Shown here one piece after another: positions 35,461 to 47,200 of a DNA stretch of 64,000 bases. The notes beneath the pieces are model-generated. The model did not search any database, was not told the origin of the DNA, and worked only from the letters and a program-made list of their open reading frames with translations. How positions within the stretch are numbered: position 1 is the first letter of the stretch; each line of letters starts with the position of its first letter. The DNA comes from Tomitella gaofuii (GTDB taxonomy: Bacteria > Actinomycetota > Actinomycetes > Mycobacteriales > Mycobacteriaceae), in NCBI RefSeq assembly GCF_014126825.1, contig NZ_CP059900.1, positions 1,874,954 through 1,938,953 on the forward strand, read 5' to 3'. Made by a program: the position numbers and the translations under genes.

Positions 35461-36347
35461 TCGCCGCGGCGGCCACCGCCGCCGTGCCCGGAACCCTGTG
35501 CGGCCGCCCGGTGCGCGCCGACCGCGCACTGATCATGGCGATCGTCAATCGGACGCCCGATTCGTTCTACGACCAGGGCGCGGCATTCGAGGACGGCGAC
35601 GCGCAGGCTGCGGTGGCGCGCGCGGTGGACGAGGGCGCCGACATCATCGACATCGGCGGTGTCAAGGCGGGCCCGGGCGACGAGGTGGACGAGGCGGAGG
35701 AGATCCGGCGCGTGGTGCCGTTCGTCGACTGGGTGCGGCGGCACTTTCCGGACCAGCTGATCAGCATCGACACCTGGCGTGGCACCGTGGCGAGGCATGC
35801 GCGCGAGGCAGGCGCCGATCTGATCAACGACACGTGGGCCGGCGCGGATGCGACGCTCGCCGGGGTCGCCGCGGAAACGGGCGCCGGACTGGTCTGCTCG
35901 CACACCGGCGGTGCGGTTCCGCGTACCCGCCCGCACCGGGTGCGCTACGACGACGTCGTCGCCGATGTGGTGGCGGAGGTGACGGCGGCGGCGCACCGTG
36001 CGGTGGCCGCCGGGGTGCGCCGTGACGGCGTGCTCATCGACCCGACGCACGACTTCGGCAAGAACACCTACCACGGGCTGGCGCTGCTGCGTCACGCAGA
36101 CGCTCTGGTGGCGACCGGGTTCCCGGTGCTGATGGCGTTGAGCAACAAGGATTTCGTCGGCGAGACGCTCGGCGCCGAGCTGAGCGAGAGGATCGAGGGC
36201 ACGCTCGCGGCCACGGCCCTGGCCGCGGCCGCGGGCGCCCGGGTCTTCCGGGTGCACGAGGTGGCGGCCACCCGCCGCACCCTGGAGATGGTCGCCTCCA
36301 TCGCGGGCACCCGCGCGCCCGCCCGCACCGTGCGGGGGCTCGCGTGA
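35457..36347 (+). CDS. folP2: Dihydropteroate synthase homologue FolP2
   Basis: A 296-aa TIM-barrel protein of the DHPS family. IMAIVNRTPDSFYDQG, DIGG(V)KAGPG, SIDTWRG and LINDTWAG are the recognisable loop motifs, while the second loop differs from canonical FolP. In M. tuberculosis the FolP2 paralogue (Rv1207) lacks normal DHPS activity, and its genomic link to gpgS suggests another job. It starts at GTG 35457 in a GTGA overlap and ends overlapping gpgS. True folP1 is not in this window. Confidence 0.88.
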   Translation: MIAAAATAAVPGTLCGRPVRADRALIMAIVNRTPDSFYDQGAAFEDGDAQAAVARAVDEGADIIDIGGVKAGPGDEVDEAEEIRRVVPFVDWVRRHFPDQLISIDTWRGTVARHAREAGADLINDTWAGADATLAGVAAETGAGLVCSHTGGAVPRTRPHRVRYDDVVADVVAEVTAAAHRAVAAGVRRDGVLIDPTHDFGKNTYHGLALLRHADALVATGFPVLMALSNKDFVGETLGAELSERIEGTLAATALAAAAGARVFRVHEVAATRRTLEMVASIAGTRAPARTVRGLA

Positions 36348-37303
36348 GCGCGGACGGCCGGGGGACGGTGCGCACCTGGCACGAACCGGCCTGGACGGTG
36401 CCCGAACTCGTCGCGGCGAAGAACGGCCGGACCGTGTCCGTGGTGCTGCCGGCGCTCGACGAGGAGGCCACGGTGGCCGGCGTGGTGGAGTCGATCCTGC
36501 CGCTGGTGGGCGGGCTCGTGGACGACCTGGTGGTGCTCGACTCGGGATCCCGGGACCGGACGGCGCAGCGCGCGCGGGAGGCGGGCGCCCGCGTGGTCAG
36601 CCGCGAGGAGGCGATCCCGCAGGTGCCGCCGGTGCCGGGCAAGGGCGAGGCGCTGTGGCGCGCGGTGGCGGCGACGAGGGGGGACGTGGTCGTCTTCATC
36701 GACTCGGACCTCATCGAACCCGACCCGCGGTACGTGCCGAACCTCGTCGGCCCCCTGCTCACCGCGGAGGGGATCCACCACGTCAAGGGGTTCTACCGGC
36801 GGCCGCTGCGGATCAACGAGAGCGAGGACCCGCGCGGCGGCGGGCGCGTGACCGAGCTGGTGGCGCGGCCGATGCTGGCGGCGCTGCGCCCGGACCTCGC
36901 CGCAGTCCTGCAGCCGCTGGGCGGGGAGTACGCGGCCACCCGCGAACTTCTCGAAGCCGTCCCGTTCGCCCCCGGGTACGGCGTGGAGATCGGACTGCTT
37001 CTGGACACCTACCGCCGCTACGGCGCGGGCGGCCTGGCACAGGTGAACCTGGCCGTACGCAAGCACCGCAACCGCGACCTCATGGAACTGGGAGTGATGA
37101 GCCGCCAGATAATCGGAACGATGCTCCGGCGCTGCGGGATCGACGATTCCGGCGTGCCGCTGACGCAGTACTTCGCGCAGGACGGCGCGTTCGTGCCGCG
37201 CACGGCGGACCTCGCGCTGGACGACAGGCCGCCGCTGCGAAACCTGACCGCCGCAGGCCGCTCGGGGACCGGCGATGCCGGCGGAGGGGCGGGCGGATGC
37301 TGA
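36344..37303 (+). CDS. gpgS: Glucosyl-3-phosphoglycerate synthase GpgS
   Basis: A 319-aa GT81 glycosyltransferase (GT-A fold). VSVVLPALDEEATV opens the nucleotide-sugar domain, the metal-binding DSD is Asp120-Asp122 (VFIDSD), and EYAATRELLE and GYGVEIGLLLD follow. It joins glucose from NDP-glucose to 3-phosphoglycerate, the first step of methylglucose lipopolysaccharide synthesis, a mycobacterial fatty-acid-carrier polysaccharide. Mtb GpgS (Rv1208) is about 324 aa. GTG 36344 overlaps the folP2 stop. Confidence 0.94.
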   Translation: MSADGRGTVRTWHEPAWTVPELVAAKNGRTVSVVLPALDEEATVAGVVESILPLVGGLVDDLVVLDSGSRDRTAQRAREAGARVVSREEAIPQVPPVPGKGEALWRAVAATRGDVVVFIDSDLIEPDPRYVPNLVGPLLTAEGIHHVKGFYRRPLRINESEDPRGGGRVTELVARPMLAALRPDLAAVLQPLGGEYAATRELLEAVPFAPGYGVEIGLLLDTYRRYGAGGLAQVNLAVRKHRNRDLMELGVMSRQIIGTMLRRCGIDDSGVPLTQYFAQDGAFVPRTADLALDDRPPLRNLTAAGRSGTGDAGGGAGGC

Positions 37304-37710
37304 CCGCGATCCTGTACGTGGTGCTCATCGCGCTGGTGGCCGGGCTGCTGTTCGTCGTTGCCGCACTGGTGTTCGGCCGCGGCGAGGAGGCGGCACCACT
37401 TCCGCCCGGGGGATCGCCCGCCTGGTTGCCAGACCACGCGATCGACGGCGACGACGTGCGCGCATTGCGGTTCCAGCAGGCGTTCCGGGGATACAAGGCG
37501 TCCGAGGTGGATTGGGCATTGCAACGCCTCGCCAACGAGGTCGAGCGGTTGCGGGCCGTCGTCGCTGCGCAGGACGGGGCCCTGGGGGTGCATACGGAGG
37601 CCGAGACGGGCACCCGCGGAGGCGGTGCGCAGGCGGTTCCGGCGGTCCCGGCCGACCCGGACGAGGGTCCGGGGCGGTGTGGGGCGGCGGACGGCGATAG
37701 GGAAGAATAG
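37297..37710 (+). CDS. Membrane-anchored DivIVA-domain protein (Rv1209-like)
   Basis: A 137-aa protein with one N-terminal membrane helix (residues 4-27) and then a short DivIVA-type segment: ALRFQQAFRGYKASEVDWALQRLANEVERL, a coiled-coil-prone motif with the family's GYxxxEVD. The Ala/Pro/Glu-rich tail is likely disordered. DivIVA domains mark curved membrane or septal sites; in this shortened form it may tether envelope enzymes. The ATG at 37297 lies inside the end of gpgS (ATGCTGA). Position equals Rv1209. Confidence 0.75.
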   Translation: MLTAILYVVLIALVAGLLFVVAALVFGRGEEAAPLPPGGSPAWLPDHAIDGDDVRALRFQQAFRGYKASEVDWALQRLANEVERLRAVVAAQDGALGVHTEAETGTRGGGAQAVPAVPADPDEGPGRCGAADGDREE

Positions 37711-37795
37711 TCGCCGTCGGCACTCACCTGCCGCGCAACACACATGCGGTCACGGGCCGGCACATCGGCCCGAGCACATCTGGAGGGAGCACACG

Positions 37796-37963
37796 ATGGC
37801 GGCCATGAAGCCCCGGACCGGGGACGGTCCCCTCGAAGCGGCCAAAGAGGGACGCGGAATAGTCATGCGGGTCCCGCTCGAAGGCGGAGGCCGCCTGGTC
37901 GTCGAGCTCACCCCGGATGAGGCCGCCGCGCTGGGTGAGGAGCTCCGCGGCGTCACCGGCTGA
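37796..37963 (+). CDS. DUF3117 small protein (Rv1211-like)
   Basis: A 55-aa protein starting MAAMKPRTGDGPLEA with conserved GRGIVMRVPLEGGGRLVVELTPDEA, the hallmark of DUF3117. It is nearly invariant across actinobacteria, calmodulin-like binding has been proposed for mycobacterial homologues, and the role is unsettled. A strong GGAGGGAG precedes the ATG, and a perfect hairpin follows. In M. tuberculosis tagA (Rv1210) lies between the DivIVA-like gene and this one; it is absent here. Confidence 0.9.
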   Translation: MAAMKPRTGDGPLEAAKEGRGIVMRVPLEGGGRLVVELTPDEAAALGEELRGVTG

Positions 37964-38027
37964 CGGCCGCGTCGTGGCGCGACAGTATTGATCGGTCGTG
38001 CGCCATCGATCGATCGTGTTCGTTCCG

Positions 38028-38060
38028 ACAACCCCGCCGGACCCGGTCCGGCGGGGTTGT
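38028..38060 (+). terminator. Perfect 15-bp hairpin after the DUF3117 gene
   Basis: ACAACCCCGCCGGAC pairs with GTCCGGCGGGGTTGT around a CCG loop, followed by CTCATG rather than a T tract. It lies 65 bp after the stop. Confidence 0.8.
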
Positions 38061-38134
38061 CTCATGACAGGAGCCGCCGGATGCGCGTGGGCGGCGCGGA
38101 GATCCGGACGGCATGAGCGGAGGTGACGGTGCGG

Positions 38135-39067
38135 ATGTCCGAAGCTGATGCGGCGGGGGACGCCGTCGCGGATCCGCTCGCCGGGGTGGCGGACCTGCTC
38201 CGGTGCCCGGTGTGCGGCGGCACGGTAGCGGCGGACCGGCTGGCGGTGCGGTGCGGGGCGGCGCACACGTTCGACCGCGCGCGGCAGGGCTACGCGAGTC
38301 TGCTCGCCCGCCCCCTCAAGTTCCACGGGGACGACGCGGAGATGGTCGGCGCGCGCGGCGCCGTGCTGGCATCGGGGTTGTACGACCCGCTGCTGCGAGC
38401 GGTCGCCGCCGCGGGCGCGGATGTGCTGTCCGCGGTGGCGGCGGCTACGGGTTCGCGCGTCCCCACCGCGGTGGACCTGGGCTGTGGGACGGGGACCTAC
38501 CTCGCTGGTGTGCTGGAGCAGGCCGGCGCGTCGGTTCGCGCGCGGGGAATCGGAATCGACGCGTCGAAGGCGGCGGTGCGCGCGGCCGCCCGGGCGCATC
38601 CGCGCGTCGCGGCGCTCCTCGGTGACGCGTGGGCGGAGCTGCCGATGGCGGATGGCGCCGCCGACCTCATCATGTCGGTGTTCGCCCCGCGCAACGCGGC
38701 CGCCTACCGCCGGGTGCTCGCGCCGGGCGGCGCGGTCATGGTGGTGGCGCCCGAGCCCGGTCACCTTGCGGAACTCGTCGACGGCATCGGACTGCTGCGC
38801 GTGGACGAACGCAAGAACGAACGACTGGCCGGGGCGTTGAGCGGCTTCGACGAGGTGCGGGCGGACACCGTCCGCTGGGCGATGCGCCCGACGCCCGAAC
38901 AGATGGCGGCCATCGTCGGAATGGGCCCGTCCGCGCGTCACCTCGACAGTGCCGAGGTGCGATCGCGGATCGCACGGCTGCCCGCGGGGCTGACGGTGTC
39001 CGGTGCCGTCGCCGTACGCGTGTTCCGGCGGAGCGCCCCGGGGGCTTGCGTCCCTGCGCCGGGGTAG
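38135..39067 (+). CDS. SAM-dependent methyltransferase, RlmA-like
   Basis: About 310 aa. The N-terminal zinc ribbon (CPVCGG, then C and H in [19 protein letters not shown]) plus SAM motif [12 protein letters not shown] is the architecture of the RlmA(I/II) 23S rRNA guanine-N1 methyltransferases; the RlmAII (TlrB) branch in actinomycetes gives tylosin resistance. MSVFAPRN corresponds to the catalytic motif region. ATG 38135 is used; GTG 38129 and 38123 are in-frame and GGAGG at 38119-38123 fits 38129 better, so the start is uncertain by a few codons. It is convergent with the next gene. Confidence 0.8.
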   Translation: MSEADAAGDAVADPLAGVADLLRCPVCGGTVAADRLAVRCGAAHTFDRARQGYASLLARPLKFHGDDAEMVGARGAVLASGLYDPLLRAVAAAGADVLSAVAAATGSRVPTAVDLGCGTGTYLAGVLEQAGASVRARGIGIDASKAAVRAAARAHPRVAALLGDAWAELPMADGAADLIMSVFAPRNAAAYRRVLAPGGAVMVVAPEPGHLAELVDGIGLLRVDERKNERLAGALSGFDEVRADTVRWAMRPTPEQMAAIVGMGPSARHLDSAEVRSRIARLPAGLTVSGAVAVRVFRRSAPGACVPAPG

Positions 39068-39079
39068 CGGCGACGGCGC

Positions 39080-39110
39080 GCCCCGCGCACGGACCCGTCC
39101 GGCGCGGGGC
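39080..39110. terminator. Hairpin between convergent methyltransferase genes
   Basis: GCCCCGCGC pairs with GCGCGGGGC; inside, CGGAC pairs with GTCCG. No T tract. It can stop transcription from both sides. Confidence 0.65.
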
Positions 39111-39131
39111 CGGCTCACGGAGGCGGGAGCG

Positions 39132-39827
39132 TCACATGCGGGCGGCGCAGAGCAGGCCGCCGCCCAGCGGCAGCAACGACGGCAGCAGCAGATCGTGCTC
39201 CGCCGCGGTGCGCAGCGCCTCGCGGGCGTCGACGGCGGCCGGGCTCCGATTCGCAGTGTCGAGCGCGGCGGGGCTGCCGGCCTCGATGAGACCGTGCATC
39301 ACGACCACGCCGCCCGGACGCAGGAGGCGGACGGCCTCGGCCAGATACCGGGCGTGGTCTGTGCCGCCGCAGTCGACGAACATCATCTCGTACGCGTCGT
39401 CCGCCAGCCGCGGCAACACCTCGAGGCCACGGCCGCCGATCAGCCGCGTGCGCGCGGAGGCGATCCCCGCGGCGGACAGGGCGGTGCGGGCGGTGCGCTG
39501 GTGCTCCGGTTCGATGTCGATGGTCGTGAGCACCCCGTCGTGGCGCATGCCGCTGAGCAGCCACTGCGCACTGACACCGGCGCCGGTGCCCACCTCGACC
39601 GCGGTGCGGGCGTCGGCCATGCGGGAGAACATCGCCAAGGCCGCGCCGACGGCGTCGGATACCGCGTCCACCCCCAGGTCGGCAGCGCGCTCATGCGCGT
39701 CGGCCAGCGCCGCGGGGTCCGGAACCGGTGCGGCGGCGCCGGCGGCGCGGGCGGTCATGCGGTCGCCCGCGAACGCGGCGGCGGAGGAGGATGCGGCGGA
39801 GTCCACGGTGCGGTCGTCTTCGGTCAC
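39132..39827 (-). CDS. O-methyltransferase (Rv1220c-like)
   Basis: A 231-aa class I SAM methyltransferase of the catechol-O-methyltransferase-like family 3. [18 protein letters not shown] is motif [14 protein letters not shown] motif II, and [10 protein letters not shown] the metal/catalytic motif. Rv1220c, beside sigE in M. tuberculosis, is of the same type and has a similar length (215 aa). The natural acceptor is unknown. The GTG at 39827 is divergent from sigE, 240 bp away, and lies close to its promoter region. Confidence 0.88.
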   Translation of the reverse strand: MTEDDRTVDSAASSSAAAFAGDRMTARAAGAAAPVPDPAALADAHERAADLGVDAVSDAVGAALAMFSRMADARTAVEVGTGAGVSAQWLLSGMRHDGVLTTIDIEPEHQRTARTALSAAGIASARTRLIGGRGLEVLPRLADDAYEMMFVDCGGTDHARYLAEAVRLLRPGGVVVMHGLIEAGSPAALDTANRSPAAVDAREALRTAAEHDLLLPSLLPLGGGLLCAARM

Positions 39828-40016
39828 GCCAGTGAGCGTATCGCGGCGCGGGGAGGCGCACGGCGGGGTGCGCATGCCGGGCGCGCCGCGATTCTCAGCA
39901 GAACCTCAGGTTGCTCCCAGCGTGGACACACGCCGGGGCGGGAGAGTTGTCTCATACGCGGAGGCATCTCCCGGCGGCCCGGATTCTGGTCGCGGGTGTA
40001 CGCGTGTCGTTGCTCG

Positions 40017-40046
40017 GGAACGCCGGAACCGGTGGGACGCCGGAAC
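40017..40046 (+). promoter_or_regulatory. Three GGAAC motifs before sigE, ECF -35-like
   Basis: GGAAC occurs at 40017-40021, 40025-40029 and 40042-40046, the last only 21 bases before the sigE start. GGAAC is the ECF/SigE-type -35 core, so autoregulation is possible, but no matching -10 (GTT) is well spaced. A palindrome AACCTCAGGTT lies further upstream at 39902-39912. Confidence 0.35.
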
Positions 40047-40067
40047 AAAACGAGGGGCAGGGGTGTT

Positions 40068-43098
<3,031 letters not shown>

Positions 43099-43202
43099 TC
43101 GGGCGAAGGGCGGTACCGCCGGCCGCAGAGTCATCGCGGCGGCCAGGGCGCGCCACGGCGGGCCGATCCGGTGTCGACGCGGCGCGCCCGCGCGCGACCA
43201 CG

Positions 43203-43208
43203 TACTCT
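43203..43208 (+). promoter_or_regulatory. -10 box TACTCT of tatB, leaderless
   Basis: TACTCT ends 7 bases before the GTG at 43215, so transcription should start on that G. The interval GAGCGT is no ribosome site. Confidence 0.55.
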
Positions 43209-43214
43209 GAGCGT

Positions 43215-43760
43215 GTGTTCGGCAATATCGGTTGGGCTGAGATGGTGATCATCGTGATCGCCGGTCTCGTCATCCTGGGCCCCGAGCGGCTGCCCGGCGC
43301 CATGTCCTGGCTGGCGCGCACGGTCAAGCAGGTCCGCTCGTACGCCACCGGTGCGCAGACCCAGCTCCGTGAAGAGCTGGGGCCGGAGTTCGAGGATCTG
43401 CGCAAGCCGCTCTCGGAGCTGCAGCAGCTGCGCGGCATGACGCCGCGCGCCGCCATCACCAAGCACCTGCTCGACGGCGATGACTCGCTGTTCACCGGTG
43501 AGTTCAACACCGAGGACGACGGCGCGCGGAGGACACGCAACGGGGCTATGGGCATCAATGGTGCCGCGGGGGCGGATGGCGGTGCTGGGACCGGTGGTGC
43601 CGGCGACGGGGCGGCCCCGTCGCACGGCGGGCACGGTGGTGCTGTGCACGGCGGCGGAATCGACGGGGACGGGCATTCCGCACCACGAACGGACTCCCGG
43701 GGCGCAACGCCGCCGACGGCGCGGGGCGGGCCCGCCGTCTACGACGTGGACGCCACCTGA
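43215..43760 (+). CDS. tatB: Sec-independent protein translocase subunit TatB
   Basis: A 181-aa TatB. The N-terminal helix ([19 protein letters not shown]) with the conserved Glu, Gly-Pro and following amphipathic helix is diagnostic; a glutamate-rich helical region follows to about residue 80. The C-terminal 75 residues are Gly/Ala/His-rich with no homology. TatB works with TatA and TatC (elsewhere) to export folded twin-arginine proteins. Position matches Rv1224, downstream of htrA; start GTG. Confidence 0.95.
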   Translation: MFGNIGWAEMVIIVIAGLVILGPERLPGAMSWLARTVKQVRSYATGAQTQLREELGPEFEDLRKPLSELQQLRGMTPRAAITKHLLDGDDSLFTGEFNTEDDGARRTRNGAMGINGAAGADGGAGTGGAGDGAAPSHGGHGGAVHGGGIDGDGHSAPRTDSRGATPPTARGGPAVYDVDAT

Positions 43761-43811
43761 CCGCACCACGACGGCCGATCAGCCGCAGCTGGCGGCCGCC
43801 GAGCGACGACG

Positions 43812-43839
43812 AGACCCCCACGCGCGGGCGTGGGGGTCT
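43812..43839. terminator. Hairpin between convergent tatB and mrp
   Basis: AGACCCCCACGC pairs with GCGTGGGGGTCT over a four-base loop, then TTCGTG. It lies between convergent genes, so it can serve both. Confidence 0.75.
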
Positions 43840-43860
43840 TCGTGTCGCACATCCTGCCGG

Positions 43861-44994
43861 TCAGCGTCCTGCGGGGTCGATGCTCAACGACATTCCCGCA
43901 AGCCCGCGCTTGCGCACGCTCAGTTTCTCCGCGATGGCGTTCAGGGCCGCCCCGGCCGGCGTGTCCGGTCCGGACAGCACGATCGGCGTGCCCTCGTCAC
44001 CGGCCTCGCGCACCGCAGTATCCAGCGGCACCTGCCCCAGCAGCGGCACGTCGGCGCCCATGGCGCGCGTCAAGTTGGCGGCGACGGCCTTGCCGCCCCC
44101 GGCGCCGAAGACCTCCATCCGGGTGCCGTCCGGCAACTCGAGCCACGACATGTTCTCGATGACGCCGGTGATGCGCTGACGCGTCTGCAGGGCGATCGCC
44201 CCCGCACGCTCGGCCACCTCGGCGGCAGCCTGCTGCGGCGTGGTCACCACGAGGATCTCCGCACCGGGGATCAGCTGGGCCACCGAGATGGCGATATCGC
44301 CGGTGCCCGGGGGGAGGTCCAGCAGGAGCACGTCGAGGTCGCCCCAGAAGACGTCGGCGAGGAACTGCTGCAGCGCACGGTGCAGCATGGGGCCGCGCCA
44401 GACCACCGGCGCGTTGTTGTTGGTGAACATCGCGATCGAGATCAGCCGCACATCGTGGGAGATGGGCGGCATGATCATCTTCTCCACCTGGGTGGGGCGG
44501 GCGTCGGTGCCCATCATGCGCGGCACGGAATGGCCGTAGATGTCCGCGTCGAGCACGCCGACGGACAGACCGCGGGCGGCCATCGACGCGGCGAGGTTGA
44601 CGGTGACGCTGGACTTGCCGACGCCGCCCTTGCCGGAGGCGACGGCGTACACGCGCGTCATCGAACCGGGCTGTGCGAACGGGATCACCGGGTCGGCGGA
44701 GTCGCCCCGCAGGCTCCGGCGGAGCTCGGTGCGCTGCTCGTCGCTCATCACGTCGAGCTCCACGCGCACCGCGGCCACCCCCGGCACGTCGGCGGCGGCG
44801 CGGGTGACGCGGTCGCTGATCTCGCTGCGCATGGGGCATCCGGCAACCGTGAGGTAGATGCCGATGTCGACGGTGCCGTCGTCGGCGATATCGATGTTGC
44901 GGACCATCCCCAGTTCGGTGATGGGCTTGCGGATCTCCGGATCGTCGACGCGGGCCAGCGCCGCGCGGACTGCGGATTCGGTGAGCTCGGTCAT
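43861..44994 (-). CDS. mrp: Mrp/ApbC-family P-loop ATPase
   Basis: A 377-aa protein with an N-terminal MIP18/DUF59 domain (residues 1-95) and a ParA/MinD-type ATPase domain: deviant Walker A SGKGGVGKSSVTVNLA, then DADIYGHSVPRMMG and DLPPGTGDIAI. The family carries Fe-S clusters to apoproteins, but the Cys-x-x-Cys pair that holds the bridging cluster in classic Mrp/Nbp35 is missing (ENMSWLELPDG in its place), as I recall for Rv1229c. ATG 44994 has TATGAT (45008-45003) as a near-leaderless -10 box. Confidence 0.93.
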   Translation of the reverse strand: MTELTESAVRAALARVDDPEIRKPITELGMVRNIDIADDGTVDIGIYLTVAGCPMRSEISDRVTRAAADVPGVAAVRVELDVMSDEQRTELRRSLRGDSADPVIPFAQPGSMTRVYAVASGKGGVGKSSVTVNLAASMAARGLSVGVLDADIYGHSVPRMMGTDARPTQVEKMIMPPISHDVRLISIAMFTNNNAPVVWRGPMLHRALQQFLADVFWGDLDVLLLDLPPGTGDIAISVAQLIPGAEILVVTTPQQAAAEVAERAGAIALQTRQRITGVIENMSWLELPDGTRMEVFGAGGGKAVAANLTRAMGADVPLLGQVPLDTAVREAGDEGTPIVLSGPDTPAGAALNAIAEKLSVRKRGLAGMSLSIDPAGR

Positions 44995-45002
44995 CGCTTC
45001 CG

Positions 45003-45008
45003 ATCATA
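45003..45008 (-). promoter_or_regulatory. -10 box TATGAT of mrp
   Basis: On the minus strand TATGAT ends 9 bases before the ATG, implying an mRNA with a leader of at most about two bases. Confidence 0.5.
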
Positions 45009-45100
45009 GGACGAGTGACGCCGCCACGGGCAATCCCGCCGCCCGGTTGCAATCCAGGTCACCTGTCGGGATGCGGCGGAAGGCCCTCGCGCCGTCACTT

Positions 45101-45127
45101 GAACGAATGTTCCTTTTGCGCGAACAT
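45101..45127. promoter_or_regulatory. GAAC/GTTC half-site cluster upstream of mrp
   Basis: GAACGAATGTTC (45101-45112) is a GAAC-N4-GTTC palindrome, as in LexA/DinR-type boxes; ATGTTC is then mirrored by GAACAT after nine bases (45122-45127). It lies about 105 bp upstream of the mrp start and in an AT-richer patch. LexA binding is a guess. Confidence 0.4.
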
Positions 45128-45180
45128 ACACCGCGAAAAAGCCGGTGTCGGGCCCCGCGCCGTGTCCGCCGGTGCCGGAC

Positions 45181-46446
45181 TCAGGGAGCCGGCGGGGCGG
45201 GGGCGGGCTGCCCTGGCGCGGGTGCGGCGCCGGGCGCCCCCTCGTCGGTGGCCGGAGGTGCAGGCTCCGGGGCGGGGGGAGGCGGCGGGCAGTTGAACAG
45301 GCACGGCAGCTCGATCTTGGGCAGTTCGATCTTGGGCAACTGCACCGGAGGCAACCCCGGTACCTCGACCGTCGTGGCGGGGATATCGGTGCCGGGGAGG
45401 GTCTCCGGCTCCGGTGCCTCGGCGGGCGCGGGCGGATCCGGGAGAACTTCGGGGGTGGGCGCCGGGTCCGCGCCGTCCGGCGCGTCGATGGCCTTGTCGT
45501 CCGGCGAGATCGGCGGCAGTTCGCTGGGCGTGGGGTAGGCGCCGGTGGCGTAGGCATGCGCCCAGGCCTGCACGTTCTTCACGTAGGCCATCGAATGGTT
45601 GTAGGTGAGGATGGCGCCCGTCGTCGCTTCGGGGTCGGCGAGGTTCGCCCCGGACGCGCACAGGAGGCGGCCGGCGGCGAAGGTCGCGTCGTAGACGTTG
45701 TTGGGGTCCGCGGCGCCGTCGTTGTTCCCGTCGGCGCCGTAGTGGTTCCACGTGCCGGGCATGAACTGCATCGGCCCCACCGCCCGGTCGTAGGAGGCAT
45801 GGCCGTCGAGTGCCCCGCCGTCCGTGTCCGTGATGACGGCGTTCCCGGCCAGGTGCCCGTCGAGCACCGGCCCGAGGATCTTGGTCGTCGTGTTGCCCCG
45901 GGAGTCCGCCGCGCCTCCGGAAGCGTGGCCGGATTCGATCTTGCCGATGCCCGCCAGCAGGTACCACGGCAACCCGCAGGAGGGCTGGACCTGCGCCATG
46001 AGATCTGCGGCGTGCTTGTAGGCGTTGAGCATGATGCCGGGGATGCCCAAGGGGCCGGGGGCGTACTGCACCACGTCGCCGACGAGCGCCGCGGGATTGA
46101 CGGGCGCGTCGCCGCCCGCGGTCGGAACCGACGCGGCCGGCGCGGGGGCGGTGCGGTAGCTCGGAATGGGCCGCAGCGCGGAGTCGACGACCCCCGCGGG
46201 CGTGGGCCGGGTGGCCTCTTGCGCGGTGATGCGGACCTGCATCGACCGCTCGGCGGGGGAGGCGTGCGACCCGGGCAGGCCGGTGCCGGGCCCGGCGGCG
46301 GCCAGCGCGGCAAGGCCCAGAGGGAGGAGGGCGATGAGCGCGGCTCGTGTCTGCCAGCGATGCGGCATTGCCGACGGTGATGATGCTGTGCGCCGACGGC
46401 GTTTCAGTGCCGCCCTCCACGAACCGCTCAACTGCACGACCCCCAT
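45181..46446 (-). CDS. Secreted lytic transglycosylase (SLT-like, Rv1230c-like)
   Basis: About 421 aa. A basic stretch (LKRRRR) and hydrophobic helix near residues 34-53 form an export signal. The enzyme core holds the SLT motif GIGKIESGHA with the catalytic Glu, then DRAVGPMQFMPGTWNHYGADGNNDG and LLCASGAN. It should cleave peptidoglycan glycan strands. The C-terminal 120 residues are Pro/Glu/Ala-rich and include a KIELPKIELP repeat and a Cys pair (CLFNC). ATG 46446 is preferred since TGTAGCCT lies a little upstream as -10; ATG 46368 is an alternative. Rv1230c is at this place in Mtb. Confidence 0.83.
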   Translation of the reverse strand: MGVVQLSGSWRAALKRRRRTASSPSAMPHRWQTRAALIALLPLGLAALAAAGPGTGLPGSHASPAERSMQVRITAQEATRPTPAGVVDSALRPIPSYRTAPAPAASVPTAGGDAPVNPAALVGDVVQYAPGPLGIPGIMLNAYKHAADLMAQVQPSCGLPWYLLAGIGKIESGHASGGAADSRGNTTTKILGPVLDGHLAGNAVITDTDGGALDGHASYDRAVGPMQFMPGTWNHYGADGNNDGAADPNNVYDATFAAGRLLCASGANLADPEATTGAILTYNHSMAYVKNVQAWAHAYATGAYPTPSELPPISPDDKAIDAPDGADPAPTPEVLPDPPAPAEAPEPETLPGTDIPATTVEVPGLPPVQLPKIELPKIELPCLFNCPPPPPAPEPAPPATDEGAPGAAPAPGQPAPAPPAP

Positions 46447-46600
46447 CCAGACCGAGACCCGAATGTGACCAAGGCTACAGAACGTCCGGGACGCCCGCAG
46501 TGTGAATCGCGAACGCGTGGCGGCGCATCGCGGACGGAGGCGGAGTGCGCGGACGTGTCGATGATCACACTGGTGCCATCGTGCCGTGTACGCGCAGGCG

Positions 46601-47200
46601 TTACCCGCCCCGTGGACGGTCCAGTGGTGCGTGCTGCACGTGCGATGCGGTGTCCGCACCGGGGTCGTGCGGCCGGCGGGCGGCATCGGACCCGTCGGCC
46701 GCGTGCCGGGCGGCGCCGGTCTGCTCGAGGAGCTCACGGATGTCGTCGAGCTCGCGTCGCAGGTAGTCGCGGGTGGCGACCTCGCCGACCGCGATCCGCA
46801 GTGCGGCGAGCTCGCGTGCCAGGAACTCGGTGTCCGCCTTCGTCTGCGTCGCGCGGGCCCTGTCCTCCTCCATGGACACGCGGTCGCGGTTCTCCTGCCT
46901 GTTCTGCGCCAGCAGGATCAGCGGTGCGGCGTAGGCGGCCTGGGTGGAGAACGCCAGATTGAGCAGGATGAACGGATACGGGTCCCAGCGCAGCTTGACG
47001 GCGGCGACGTTGAGGATGATCCACACGACGACCACGATCGTCTGAATGGCCAGATAGCGGACGGTTCCGAAGAACCGCGCGATCTGCTCGCTGACCCTGC
47101 CCGCGGCCTCCGGGTCGACGTGCAGGTGGAGCCGCCGCCGGTCTCGCGGCGTGTCGAGGCGCTGCGACCCGGTGGCGCGGCGCGTGCGGGCATCAGGCAT
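46601..47200 (-). CDS. DUF1003 membrane protein
   Basis: A 199-aa protein with the DUF1003 core: two hydrophobic helices (about residues 50-66 and 78-98) linked by WDPYPFILLNLAFSTQAAYAAPLILLAQNRQ, which is the diagnostic segment. A helical, charged C-terminal part with heptads follows. Function unknown; the family is common near Mg transport-type proteins. ATG 47200 has GAGGGAGGGG upstream. It overlaps the preceding CBS gene by 8 bp, so the two are cotranscribed, as Rv1231c/Rv1232c. Confidence 0.88.
   Translation of the reverse strand: MPDARTRRATGSQRLDTPRDRRRLHLHVDPEAAGRVSEQIARFFGTVRYLAIQTIVVVVWIILNVAAVKLRWDPYPFILLNLAFSTQAAYAAPLILLAQNRQENRDRVSMEEDRARATQTKADTEFLARELAALRIAVGEVATRDYLRRELDDIRELLEQTGAARHAADGSDAARRPHDPGADTASHVQHAPLDRPRGG

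Noticed and set aside
37981-38030. Repeated CGATCG-type sequence after the DUF3117 gene as an origin or attachment site
   Set aside because: Too short and without DnaA-box, integrase or tRNA context; the adjacent perfect hairpin explains the structure as a terminator.
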